Origin: Syntrophomonadaceae bacterium
GTDB taxonomy: Bacteria; Bacillota; Syntrophomonadia; Syntrophomonadales; Syntrophomonadaceae
DNA: 5,616 nt
Direction: 5' to 3'
NCBI GenBank assembly: GCA_028683995.1
Contig: JAQUGU010000116.1
Location: 1-5,616, forward strand
Positions 1-4,945 of this stretch are shown one piece after another. Below the pieces are notes generated by a model that saw only the letters and a program-made list of their open reading frames with translations, ran no database searches and was not told where the DNA came from. The position numbers and the translations under genes were made by a program. How positions within the stretch are numbered: the stretch's first letter is position 1; each line of letters begins with the position of its first letter.

Positions 1-196
1 TGCCTGTTACAATACCGGGAATATCGCGCCGGTTTACAATAAAATTGATCCCTGCAATACCTAGTAGCAGTGGCCATAATAAACTGACCAGATAGGTGAA
101 GCTAATTTCCACCAGACCGAAATTGTCAAGCAGGGCAATTACACCTATCACAATAATGAGTATACCGGCAAGATAGCGACCGCTAATTTTTTGCAT
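1..196 (-). CDS. LiaF-like multi-pass membrane protein, N-terminal part (runs off left edge)
   Basis: The visible 65 residues start with MQKISGRY and contain two clear hydrophobic helices (about residues 8-28 and 36-54), followed by NRRDIPG, where the window ends. It is nearly the same protein as the complete LiaF-like gene at 4108-4845: about four residues in five match by eye. The family (DUF5668 transmembrane part, often with a LiaF-type C-terminal domain) sits in the cytoplasmic membrane of Firmicutes, and some members regulate envelope-stress two-component systems. The start at 196 is well supported: AAAAGGAGAGC lies 8 bases upstream. An upstream ATG at 228-226 is out of frame. A TATAAT box lies at 238-233. 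The C-terminal domain is outside the window, so an intact gene is likely but not shown. Confidence 0.8.
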   Translation of the reverse strand, partial: MQKISGRYLAGILIIVIGVIALLDNFGLVEISFTYLVSLLWPLLLGIAGINFIVNRRDIPGIVTG

Positions 197-225
197 ATAT
201 TGCTCTCCTTTTCTGCAATAACCCA

Positions 226-238
226 CATATCTATTATA
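226..238 (-). promoter_or_regulatory. -10 box and probable transcription start for the left LiaF-like gene
   Basis: On the minus strand TATAAT occupies 238-233, and transcription would begin near 226, leaving a leader of about 30 bases to the ATG at 196. The paralogue has TACAAT at the same place. No good -35 hexamer is present 16-18 bases upstream in either copy, so the promoter may use an activator, an extended -10 or an alternative sigma factor. This is an inference from position and conservation. Confidence 0.4.
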
Positions 239-287
239 TGCTCTTTTGGGCGGTTATCATATGCGGTCCGGCAATAAATACACCGGC

Positions 288-316
288 TTGCCGATACCCG
301 GGTTTAATGTTAATAT
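288..316 (+). promoter_or_regulatory. Candidate promoter P1 for the ABC-F leader
   Basis: TTGCCG (288-293) and TAATAT (311-316) are separated by exactly 17 bases; each matches four of six sigma-A consensus positions. A start near 323 would give a leader of about 250 bases ahead of the ABC-F gene. That is unusually long and holds the small ORF and hairpins listed separately. It points away from the divergent LiaF-like promoter. Confidence 0.4.
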
Positions 317-349
317 AAAGCCATAATTTAAGATAGATTGGAGAAGGCA

Positions 350-373
350 ATGCGCAAGCAAATTCTGGTCTAA
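350..373 (+). CDS. Candidate leader peptide MRKQILV
   Basis: ATG at 350 opens a seven-codon frame (MRKQILV) that stops with TAA at 371-373. GGAG at 340-343, within GGAGAAGG, sits six bases upstream, which is good spacing. It lies just downstream of candidate promoter P1 and inside the ABC-F leader, the place expected for a peptide that senses stalled ribosomes. Its stop codon overlaps one arm of a possible stem (367-372 with 418-423), so ribosome position could affect folding. A frame this short can arise by chance. Confidence 0.35.
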   Translation: MRKQILV

Positions 374-449
374 ATAAATATATGCAGGTTCAAGGGAAGG
401 AGGCGCAATTCTTCCAATAGACCTTTGTGTCCAGAATGCTTGTAACTTA

Positions 450-478
450 TTGTTTAAATAATAATCTAGTCATATAAC
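450..478 (+). promoter_or_regulatory. Candidate promoter P2 for the ABC-F gene
   Basis: TTGTTT (450-455), a 17-base spacer and TATAAC (473-478) form a sigma-A-like pair with a good -10 (five of six) and a weak -35 (three of six). Transcription would start near 485. The transcript would still pass through the hairpin at 514-548 but would lack the small leader ORF and the upstream pairing segment at 441-449. The region is AT-rich, so chance matches are likely. Confidence 0.3.
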
Positions 479-513
479 TGAAATGGTTTGGTGACTAAAA
501 TATTTGTATATTA

Positions 514-556
514 AAAGGCTGTAAGTGACAGGTGTTACTTGCAGCTTTAAGTTTTT
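514..556 (+). terminator. Hairpin plus T-run immediately before the ABC-F start (attenuator)
   Basis: The left arm 514-529 pairs with the right arm 534-548 around the four-base loop AGGT (530-533). The stem has about 15 pairs, with two G-T wobbles and one bulged G at 518. It is followed after three bases by TTTTT at 552-556, the form of a Rho-independent terminator. The ribosome binding site GGAGG begins at 559, so this is not the terminator of a preceding gene on this strand; no such gene exists. It can only act on the leader transcript, which makes it a probable attenuator. Confidence 0.65.
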
Positions 557-571
557 CTGGAGGTGTTTTTG

Positions 572-2296
572 ATGTTAATAAGCTGTCGTAAACTCACAAA
601 AAGCTTTGGCGATAAAGTGGTTCTTAATGGTTTGGGAATGGATATATGCCAGGGTGACAGAATTGGCCTGGTAGGCCGTAACGGAGCTGGCAAAACCACT
701 CTGGCCAACATTCTGGCCGGAGGTCTGGCGTATGATGAAGGCAGTATGATTAGTACCCGTCAGAAGCTTAGTATCGGCTATCTGCGCCAGAATGAAGCTG
801 AGCCCGAGCTTTTTTCTAGTGTATTAAGTAATGAAACTATGGTAAATGGTGAATTTCAGCGTTTGACCAGCCACCTGGGTATTAACCGTATCCATGACTG
901 GTCCGGAGAACGATTACGCAATCTCAGTGGCGGTGAAAAAACTAAACTGGCTCTGGCTGCAGTCCTGGCTGCCCAGCCTGATCTTATTATTCTGGATGAA
1001 CCTACCAACCATATGGACTACCTGGGGGTTGAATACCTGGTAGCGGAACTCAACCGGTTTCCGGGAGCAGCCATTATTATTTCCCATGACCGTTACTTCC
1101 TTAATAGTACGGTATCACAAATAGCAGAAATCGAAAACGGAAAGCTAAAAATGTATCCGGGCAATTACTCCCGCTATAGGGAAGCTAAACAGCAAGAAAA
1201 GGAAAGTCAATGGCACCGCTACCAGTCCCAGCAAAAGGAACAACAGAAAATCAATGCAACCGCAGACCGGTTAAGAAACTGGTCAGACAAGGCTCACCGT
1301 GAATCCCGACAGAAAGGAGAAGGAATAGGAGGCAAGGAGTATTATCGTAAGAAAGCCAAAAAACGCGACCAGGCCATAAAATCCCAGATTAAGCGCCTGG
1401 AAAAGATGCGTAAGGAAGGAATTGCACCTCCGACCGAAGACCCTCGGGTAAACTTTGAGGTTAATGCCCGTGAAAAAGGAAACCGGCGCCTCCTGGAAGC
1501 AGACGGCATCAGTAAAGCGTACGGGAAATTAACCTTGTTCGAGGATAGCAGCTTTTATATTAACCGGGGTGAAAAGGTTGGCGTTCTTGGCCCCAATGGA
1601 TGTGGAAAAACTACTCTGGTAAAGCTGATTCTCCGTTTGGAAAATCTGGATGAAGGTAGATTATTTCTGAGCCAGTCAGCTCGGGTAGCCTATGTGAGTC
1701 AGGATTTACCCCGGTATGAAAAAGAAAACCTGAAGAGTCTAATACAGGATTGGCCCCTGGAAAAGCAAAAATCTACTTTTCAACTGTTTATTGGTTTGGG
1801 GATAGCTTATGATCGTCTATCCGTTGCTCTCGGGGAACTGAGCCGGGGAGAAAGGATGAAAATAGCGATGGGATTGGCATTGATGGATGAATATGATTTC
1901 CTTATCCTTGATGAACCTACCAACCACCTGGATATATACAGCCGGGAAGCTCTGGAGGAAAGCTTGAAGCAGTTTCCGGGAGCAATCCTGCTCATTGCCC
2001 ATGACCGCTACCTCCTGGATCAGGTTTGTGACCGCATGCTGGTCTTTGATAATCAAAAAATAATGCGCATTGAGGGACGGGTGTCGGAATATTTTACCCT
2101 AAAACAAGAAACCCTGACAAAGCACAGTTCAGGGAAAGCAGGCAACGGTGAGGAATTACTCCTGTTGGAAACCAGAATATCATGGGTCATCAGCGAATTG
2201 AGTCGCTATAAGCCGGGTGAACCTAATTATCTAGTCCTGGAGCAAGAGTATAATGAACTTATAGAGCAGCGAAAAAGGCTTAATAGGGAGCGATAA
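572..2296 (+). CDS. ABC-F family ATPase, probable ribosomal protection (antibiotic resistance) type
   Basis: This 574-residue protein has two ABC ATPase domains and no membrane segment, which defines ABC-F proteins: they bind the ribosomal E site rather than transport. Domain 1 has Walker A GRNGAGKTT (35-43), Q-loop Q73, signature LSGGE (118-122), Walker B ending LDEPTNHMD (141-149) and switch His172. A basic helical linker spans about 203-300, with the tip around 240-270. Domain 2 has GPNGCGKTT (340-348), Q377, LSRGE (423-427), LDEPTNHLD (446-454) and His477. Residues 527-574 look coiled-coil. Both catalytic glutamates (143, 448) are present. Domain 1 has only about 45 residues between Q-loop and signature, so it lacks the 'arm' of EttA-like housekeeping members. 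Together with the attenuator-like leader, this favours the Vga/Lsa/CplR-like resistance group. The drug spectrum cannot be read from sequence. ATG 572 is chosen because GGAGG (559-563) lies eight bases upstream; GTG at 563 overlaps that site. No terminator follows the stop. Confidence 0.9.
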   Translation: MLISCRKLTKSFGDKVVLNGLGMDICQGDRIGLVGRNGAGKTTLANILAGGLAYDEGSMISTRQKLSIGYLRQNEAEPELFSSVLSNETMVNGEFQRLTSHLGINRIHDWSGERLRNLSGGEKTKLALAAVLAAQPDLIILDEPTNHMDYLGVEYLVAELNRFPGAAIIISHDRYFLNSTVSQIAEIENGKLKMYPGNYSRYREAKQQEKESQWHRYQSQQKEQQKINATADRLRNWSDKAHRESRQKGEGIGGKEYYRKKAKKRDQAIKSQIKRLEKMRKEGIAPPTEDPRVNFEVNAREKGNRRLLEADGISKAYGKLTLFEDSSFYINRGEKVGVLGPNGCGKTTLVKLILRLENLDEGRLFLSQSARVAYVSQDLPRYEKENLKSLIQDWPLEKQKSTFQLFIGLGIAYDRLSVALGELSRGERMKIAMGLALMDEYDFLILDEPTNHLDIYSREALEESLKQFPGAILLIAHDRYLLDQVCDRMLVFDNQKIMRIEGRVSEYFTLKQETLTKHSSGKAGNGEELLLLETRISWVISELSRYKPGEPNYLVLEQEYNELIEQRKRLNRER

Positions 2297-2379
2297 AAAC
2301 TTGCCGCTAATTTATGGTACTGATCTCTTTTATTAACCAGAGCAATAAATCCTCCGGTATCAATAAACAGTTTACTCTT
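2293..2379 (-). pseudogene. PIN-domain (VapC-like) protein, N-terminal fragment
   Basis: On the minus strand the frame reads KSKLFIDTGGFIALVNKRD, then QYHKLAASFYRS. This matches the start of PIN-domain ribonucleases, including the first catalytic aspartate in FIDT. A PIN protein is usually 130-150 residues with three or four acidic catalytic residues, but only about 30 residues remain. The fragment has lost its start codon, being fused in frame to a permease fragment upstream. It also runs straight into the antisense of the last ABC-F codons, where the resemblance ends and the frame stops at 2227. It cannot be an active nuclease. No antitoxin gene is present. The identification rests on a short segment. 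Confidence 0.6.
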
Positions 2380-2535
2380 GAAGATATAAGTAGCACCGTA
2401 ACTTGCCATAATATATATAAAACCATCAAAAGGCGGAGTCATGGAAAATACCAGGAGAATTACAAACAGGTATACCAACGCCCAGTATATCGATTTTTTT
2501 AATACCAGCAGATCTTTTAATATCAGCTTATCCAT
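2380..2535 (-). pseudogene. ABC-2 type transporter permease, N-terminal fragment
   Basis: ATG at 2535 follows AGGGGG with seven bases spacing and begins MDKLILKDLLVLKKS, the typical opening of small ABC-2 permeases (BcrB/YtrC-like). A hydrophobic helix follows at about residues 16-32 and part of a second at 39-51. Resemblance to a permease stops near residue 52, after which the frame enters PIN-like sequence. A complete protein would have about 200 residues and several membrane helices. Its start overlaps the stop of the upstream ATPase gene (TAA at 2530-2528) by eight bases, so the two once formed a translationally coupled operon. The combined fused frame runs to 2227 and would encode 102 residues. 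Confidence 0.65.
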
Positions 2536-2998
2536 TTTGATTCCCCCTAACATAATAAACCATGATATCATCCAAACCTGGCTGCTCCAGCAGCACCTTA
2601 TCCCCGAAAACCTGGCGTACACTTCGGGGATCGGCAGTCAAGCCTTCAAAGCCATACTGATTTTTACGTAGGCCGATAAACAGTCTTTCGGTCTCCGGGG
2701 TCAGGAGATTAATATCTTCCTTTAACAGCACATGGCCCTGCAGCACCTCGTCTTTACCCTGGCAAAAAACAATCTCTCCCTGATTAATGAAACAGATGAA
2801 ATCCGCTACCCGTTCCAAATCAGTAGTGATATGGGTGGAAAACAGCACGCTTTTGTTTTCGTCCACCATCAATTGCTGCAGGATATCCAGCAGTTCACTA
2901 CGAAACACCGGATCCAACCCCGAGGTGGGCTCATCCATAATCAGGAACTCTGCGCCATGGGAAAGGGCCACGGCCAGGCCAAATTTAGTGCGCATACC
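2528..2998 (-). pseudogene. ABC transporter ATP-binding protein, C-terminal half (YtrB/BcrA-like)
   Basis: From about 2998 the minus-strand frame reads GMRTKFGLAVALSHGAEFLI, then MDEPTSGLDP: the tail of the ABC signature (normally SKGM), Walker B and D-loop. The switch histidine FSTHI follows, then a C-terminal extension ending GNQNG. About 156 residues remain of a usual 290 or so. Walker A, the Q-loop and the first signature residues are gone, so it cannot bind ATP normally. Upstream of 2998 the frame stays open only because it reads antisense through glutamine synthetase sequence. This family pairs with ABC-2 permeases, and the next gene is such a permease, overlapping by eight bases. Members often export or sense cell-wall-active peptides, commonly with a GntR regulator, which is missing here. 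Confidence 0.85.
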
Positions 2999-3002
2999 AC
3001 AG

Positions 3003-3791
3003 GTAGGCGGTCCGGGACAAATTGAAATAGAAGTGGAATTTGGCGGGATGCGGGAAATGGCTGACCGCACCATGCTGACCAAGTACTTAATCAAGAATAT
3101 GGCCTTTGCCGAAGGCAAAACCGTAACTTTTATGCCCAAGCCGATTTACGGTGAAGTTGGCAGCGGACTTCATGTCCATATGCACCTGTTTAAAAATGAT
3201 AAGCCCATTTTCTTTGATCCCAATGGTTATTCCCAGCTAAGCCAGGAAGCTTTATATTTTATCGGCGGTATATTAAAACATGCTCCCGCCCTCTTAGCCT
3301 TCACCAATCCCAGCACCAATTCCTACAAACGCCTGGTGCCTGGTTATGAAGCCCCGGTTAGCATGTGTTTTGGCACCGCCAACCGCAGTGCCGTTATCCG
3401 GGTACCGGCCTATGCCAAAGCCCCGGAGCATAAGCGTTTTGAATTCCGTTCCTCTGATGCCACCTGTAACCCTTACCTGGCCTATTCAGCGATGTTAATG
3501 GCCGGTTTGGACGGAATTGTTAATAAGATTGACCCCAGTGCGGAAGGATTTGGCCCCTATGATGTTAACCTTTATAATTTGCCCCCGGAAGAACAGGCCC
3601 GGATTAAAGGTTTGCCCAAATCTCTGGATGAAGCCCTGGATGCCCTGGTAAAAGACCACGACTTCCTGCTGGCTGGTGGAGTATTCCCCCAACGATTAAT
3701 AGATATATGGATTAAAAACAAACGCCAGGAAGCCCGGCGGGTAAACGACATTCCCCATCCTATGGAATTTGAACTGTACTACGATTTGTAA
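3003..3791 (+). pseudogene. glnA: Glutamine synthetase type I, C-terminal fragment
   Basis: From 3003 the plus strand reads VGGPGQIEIEVEF through to MEFELYYDL and TAA: 262 residues of an enzyme that usually has about 440. The enzyme makes glutamine from glutamate, ammonia and ATP in the cytoplasm, as a dodecamer. Retained are the GQIE segment (one metal-binding Glu), GSGLHVHMHLF (ATP/metal His), the glutamate-binding segment NPSTNSYKRLVPGYEAP, NRSAVIRVP, and FEFRSSDATCNPYLAY. Missing are the N-terminal beta-grasp domain, the first metal-binding glutamates and the residues before the GGPGQ turn, so the active site, which forms between subunits, cannot be built. The open frame extends upstream to 2787 only through antisense of the ABC fragment. 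ATGs at 3048 and 3057 are internal with at most a weak binding site. The remaining codons are clean, suggesting a recent break. Confidence 0.9.
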
Positions 3792-4107
3792 GTATATCAG
3801 GGGGACAGTTCGATATCACTGACGTAGTGCTCTTTTGCGTTTCATTCTGAGCGTTAGCGAAGAATCCAATTAACGTAAACCGTATAATATTACGGACTAC
3901 CAAAAAAAGAGAGCCTTCGTCTCCTGCAGCTCCTCAGGATGACATTTATGATACTTTTTCAGCAGTATCGGGCGATTCTCTTATGGGTGCAATCATAAGG
4001 AGTGCTTCTATTGGCCTATAATCTGCTGTTTACCTGATCCAGTAAGGATTCTAAGCAATAGGCTCAATACACTGTATATCGTCATTTTTGGGATAGATTT
4101 TTGTCCT
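3792..4107. other. Intergenic region between converging glutamine synthetase fragment and LiaF-like gene
   Basis: I see no gene in these 316 bases on either strand. The left part carries an interspersed-type repeat (3841-3945, listed separately). The right part has only weak symmetry: CTTATG/CATAAG (3980-3985 with 3994-3999) and ATACA/TGTAT (4067-4077). No stem followed by a T-run is present, so neither converging gene has an obvious Rho-independent terminator here. Confidence 0.6.
3841..3945. repeat. Short interspersed repeat with inverted ends
   Basis: It opens with TCATTCTGAGCG (from 3842), followed by TTAGCGAAGAATCC, and closes with CTCCTCAGGATGACA. The ends are imperfect inverted repeats: TCATTCTGAGCG against the reverse complement TCATCCTGAGGA, 10 of 12 matching. 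A small internal hairpin CCGTA-TAATAT-TACGG lies at 3880-3895. The motif 'TCATTCTGAGCG..AGCGAAGAATC ... CCTCAGGATGACA' is familiar to me as a dispersed intergenic repeat in many anaerobic bacterial genomes, probably a MITE- or REP-like element. It encodes nothing. Only one copy is in this window, so its repetitive nature here comes from recognition, not from counting. Confidence 0.65.
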
Positions 4108-4845
4108 TTATCGTTTAATTTCAATACCACCCAGAATAGAAAGGCAATTTAGGTTGAGTATTTTATCAGCGCTTTGTAAATCACCGCTTTGCATAGTTGC
4201 ACTGCCTACTATTCCCCCTGACTCCCGGCCCAGTAAATCAATTCCGCCCATTGCTGCAGTTCCCTTACAGGTTACGGCCACGTCTTCAGGCACGATAACG
4301 GTTATACCACCCATAATAGCGGATAAGCCAAGATTGATCTCCCTTTCGCGGAAGGTGGCTTGGCGTATATCAAGTTCAATACCACCCATTAGCGCAAGAT
4401 AATCTGCACTTTCGAGCTCCCACCCCGCGTTGTTCTTCTCCACAGCGCCCATTATAGCCAGATGTCCGGAACTATTAGATTTGTTTTTACCTAGCAGACT
4501 GAAACCGATTAAGATAATAACAACAGGCCAGAATCCCTGCCAAAAGTTTTGCATATTAATATGCCAAAACCCTGCATTATGCCCCAGGAAAATCACTCCC
4601 AAAGCAATCAGTAAACTACCTGTTAGCATACCAGGAATATCACGCCGGTTTATAATAAAGTTAATCCCGACAATACCTAGTAGAAGTGGCCACAATAAAC
4701 TGACCAGATAACTGAAACTGATGTTGACCAGACCGAAATTATTGAGCAAGGCAATTATACCTATCACAATAATCAGTATACCGATAAAATAGCGACCGCT
4801 TATTCTATGAATATGAATGCTCTCCTTTCCTGCAATAACCCACAT
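4108..4845 (-). CDS. LiaF-like membrane protein (DUF5668 plus LiaF-type C-terminal domain)
   Basis: The 245-residue frame has four membrane helices (about 19-39, 46-65, 73-90 and 105-120). A soluble C-terminal domain follows, built of repeated short strands with a recurring MGG motif (IMGAVEK, LMGGIELDI, IMGGITVIVPEDVAV, AMGGIDLLG, ILGGIEIKR). This is the pattern of LiaF-type cell-wall-stress proteins, which act at the cytoplasmic membrane and in Bacillus inhibit the LiaS sensor kinase. No liaR or liaS lies nearby, so the regulatory role is not shown. It is a paralogue of the gene at 1-196. The start is uncertain. In the paralogue, translation begins at an ATG eight bases after GGAG; here the matching codon is ATT (4812). 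The ATG at 4845 lies upstream of the ribosome binding site and close to the presumed transcription start. The true product is either 245 residues (nearly leaderless start) or about 234 (ATT start). Confidence 0.85.
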   Translation of the reverse strand: MWVIAGKESIHIHRISGRYFIGILIIVIGIIALLNNFGLVNISFSYLVSLLWPLLLGIVGINFIINRRDIPGMLTGSLLIALGVIFLGHNAGFWHINMQNFWQGFWPVVIILIGFSLLGKNKSNSSGHLAIMGAVEKNNAGWELESADYLALMGGIELDIRQATFREREINLGLSAIMGGITVIVPEDVAVTCKGTAAMGGIDLLGRESGGIVGSATMQSGDLQSADKILNLNCLSILGGIEIKR

Positions 4846-4866
4846 ATTCTATTGTATGTTCTTTTT
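4617..4866. repeat. Direct repeat, right copy (LiaF-like gene start plus upstream region)
   Basis: This is the partner of the block at 1-245. The match includes the coding start, GGAGAGC, CTGCAATAACCCACATAT, the -10-like box and CTTTTTTGGG. Beyond that the copies diverge, although GGTTAT recurs in both (252-257 and 4890-4895), suggesting that the homology once reached further. The copies lie about 4.6 kb apart in the same orientation. Confidence 0.8.
4843..4856 (-). promoter_or_regulatory. -10-like box for the right LiaF-like gene
   Basis: TACAAT on the minus strand (4856-4851) corresponds to TATAAT in the left copy. The expected transcription start is near 4844, on top of the ATG at 4845-4843. 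This matters for choosing the start codon of the gene. There is no recognisable -35 hexamer. Confidence 0.35.
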
Positions 4867-4945
4867 TGGGGAGAAAGTCTTTTTCATCTGGTTATGTTAA
4901 CACCCTATTCCCCCTGTATAGTCTTAAATAAACTTGAACGGTTAA

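Larger units (their letters stand above)
1..245. repeat. Direct repeat, left copy (LiaF-like gene start plus upstream region)
   Basis: This block aligns with 4617-4866 in the same orientation with few gaps; about 84% of bases match by eye over the first 120. The match continues past the start codon through the ribosome binding site, the CTGCAATAACCCACATAT segment, the -10-like box and CTTTTGGG. It is therefore a duplicated locus rather than only two related proteins. The left end of the repeat lies outside the window. Confidence 0.8.
323..571 (+). promoter_or_regulatory. Long 5' leader of the ABC-F gene, probable attenuation region
   Basis: This 250-base stretch carries no long gene. It contains, in order: a seven-codon ORF with a ribosome binding site (350-373), a second strong AAGGAGG without a nearby ATG (397-403), a possible nested stem (367-372 with 418-423, and 395-399 with 411-415), a second promoter-like pair (450-478), and a hairpin with a T-run (514-556) ending just before the ABC-F ribosome binding site. 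Several antibiotic-resistance ABC-F genes are known to be controlled by drug-dependent read-through of a leader terminator, and this arrangement fits that model. The regulation is inferred; the elements are seen. Confidence 0.5.

Noticed and set aside
436..477. Alternative leader peptide MLVTYCLNNNLVI
   Set aside because: It starts with ATG and ends cleanly, but no ribosome binding site lies upstream, so it is weaker than the ORF at 350-373.
563..571. GTG or TTG start for the ABC-F gene, giving three or one extra residues
   Set aside because: GTG 563 lies inside the GGAGGTG ribosome binding site and TTG 569 is too close to it compared with ATG 572, which has an eight-base spacing.
1807..2056. 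Minus-strand frames within the ABC-F gene
   Set aside because: They are shadows of the second ATPase domain, with no family resemblance and no ribosome binding site.
2787..3002. N-terminal 72 residues of a 334-residue frame leading into glutamine synthetase
   Set aside because: This part is the antisense of the ABC ATPase fragment, has no resemblance to glutamine synthetase and has no ribosome binding site.
2999..3139. N-terminal 47 residues of a 203-residue minus-strand ABC ATPase frame
   Set aside because: It is the antisense of glutamine synthetase and lacks Walker A and the Q-loop.
3771..3812. Inverted repeat GAACTGT / ACAGTTC around the end of the glutamine synthetase fragment as a terminator
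   Set aside because: The 28-base loop, seven-base arms overlapping coding sequence and absence of a T-run make it unconvincing.
3980..3999. CTTATG / CATAAG hairpin as terminator of the LiaF-like gene
   Set aside because: Six AT-rich pairs with an eight-base loop and no T-run, about 110 bases past the stop codon.
4154..4711. Plus-strand frames opposite the LiaF-like gene
   Set aside because: They mirror a gene with clear domain structure, lack ribosome binding sites and have proline- and serine-rich nonsense composition.
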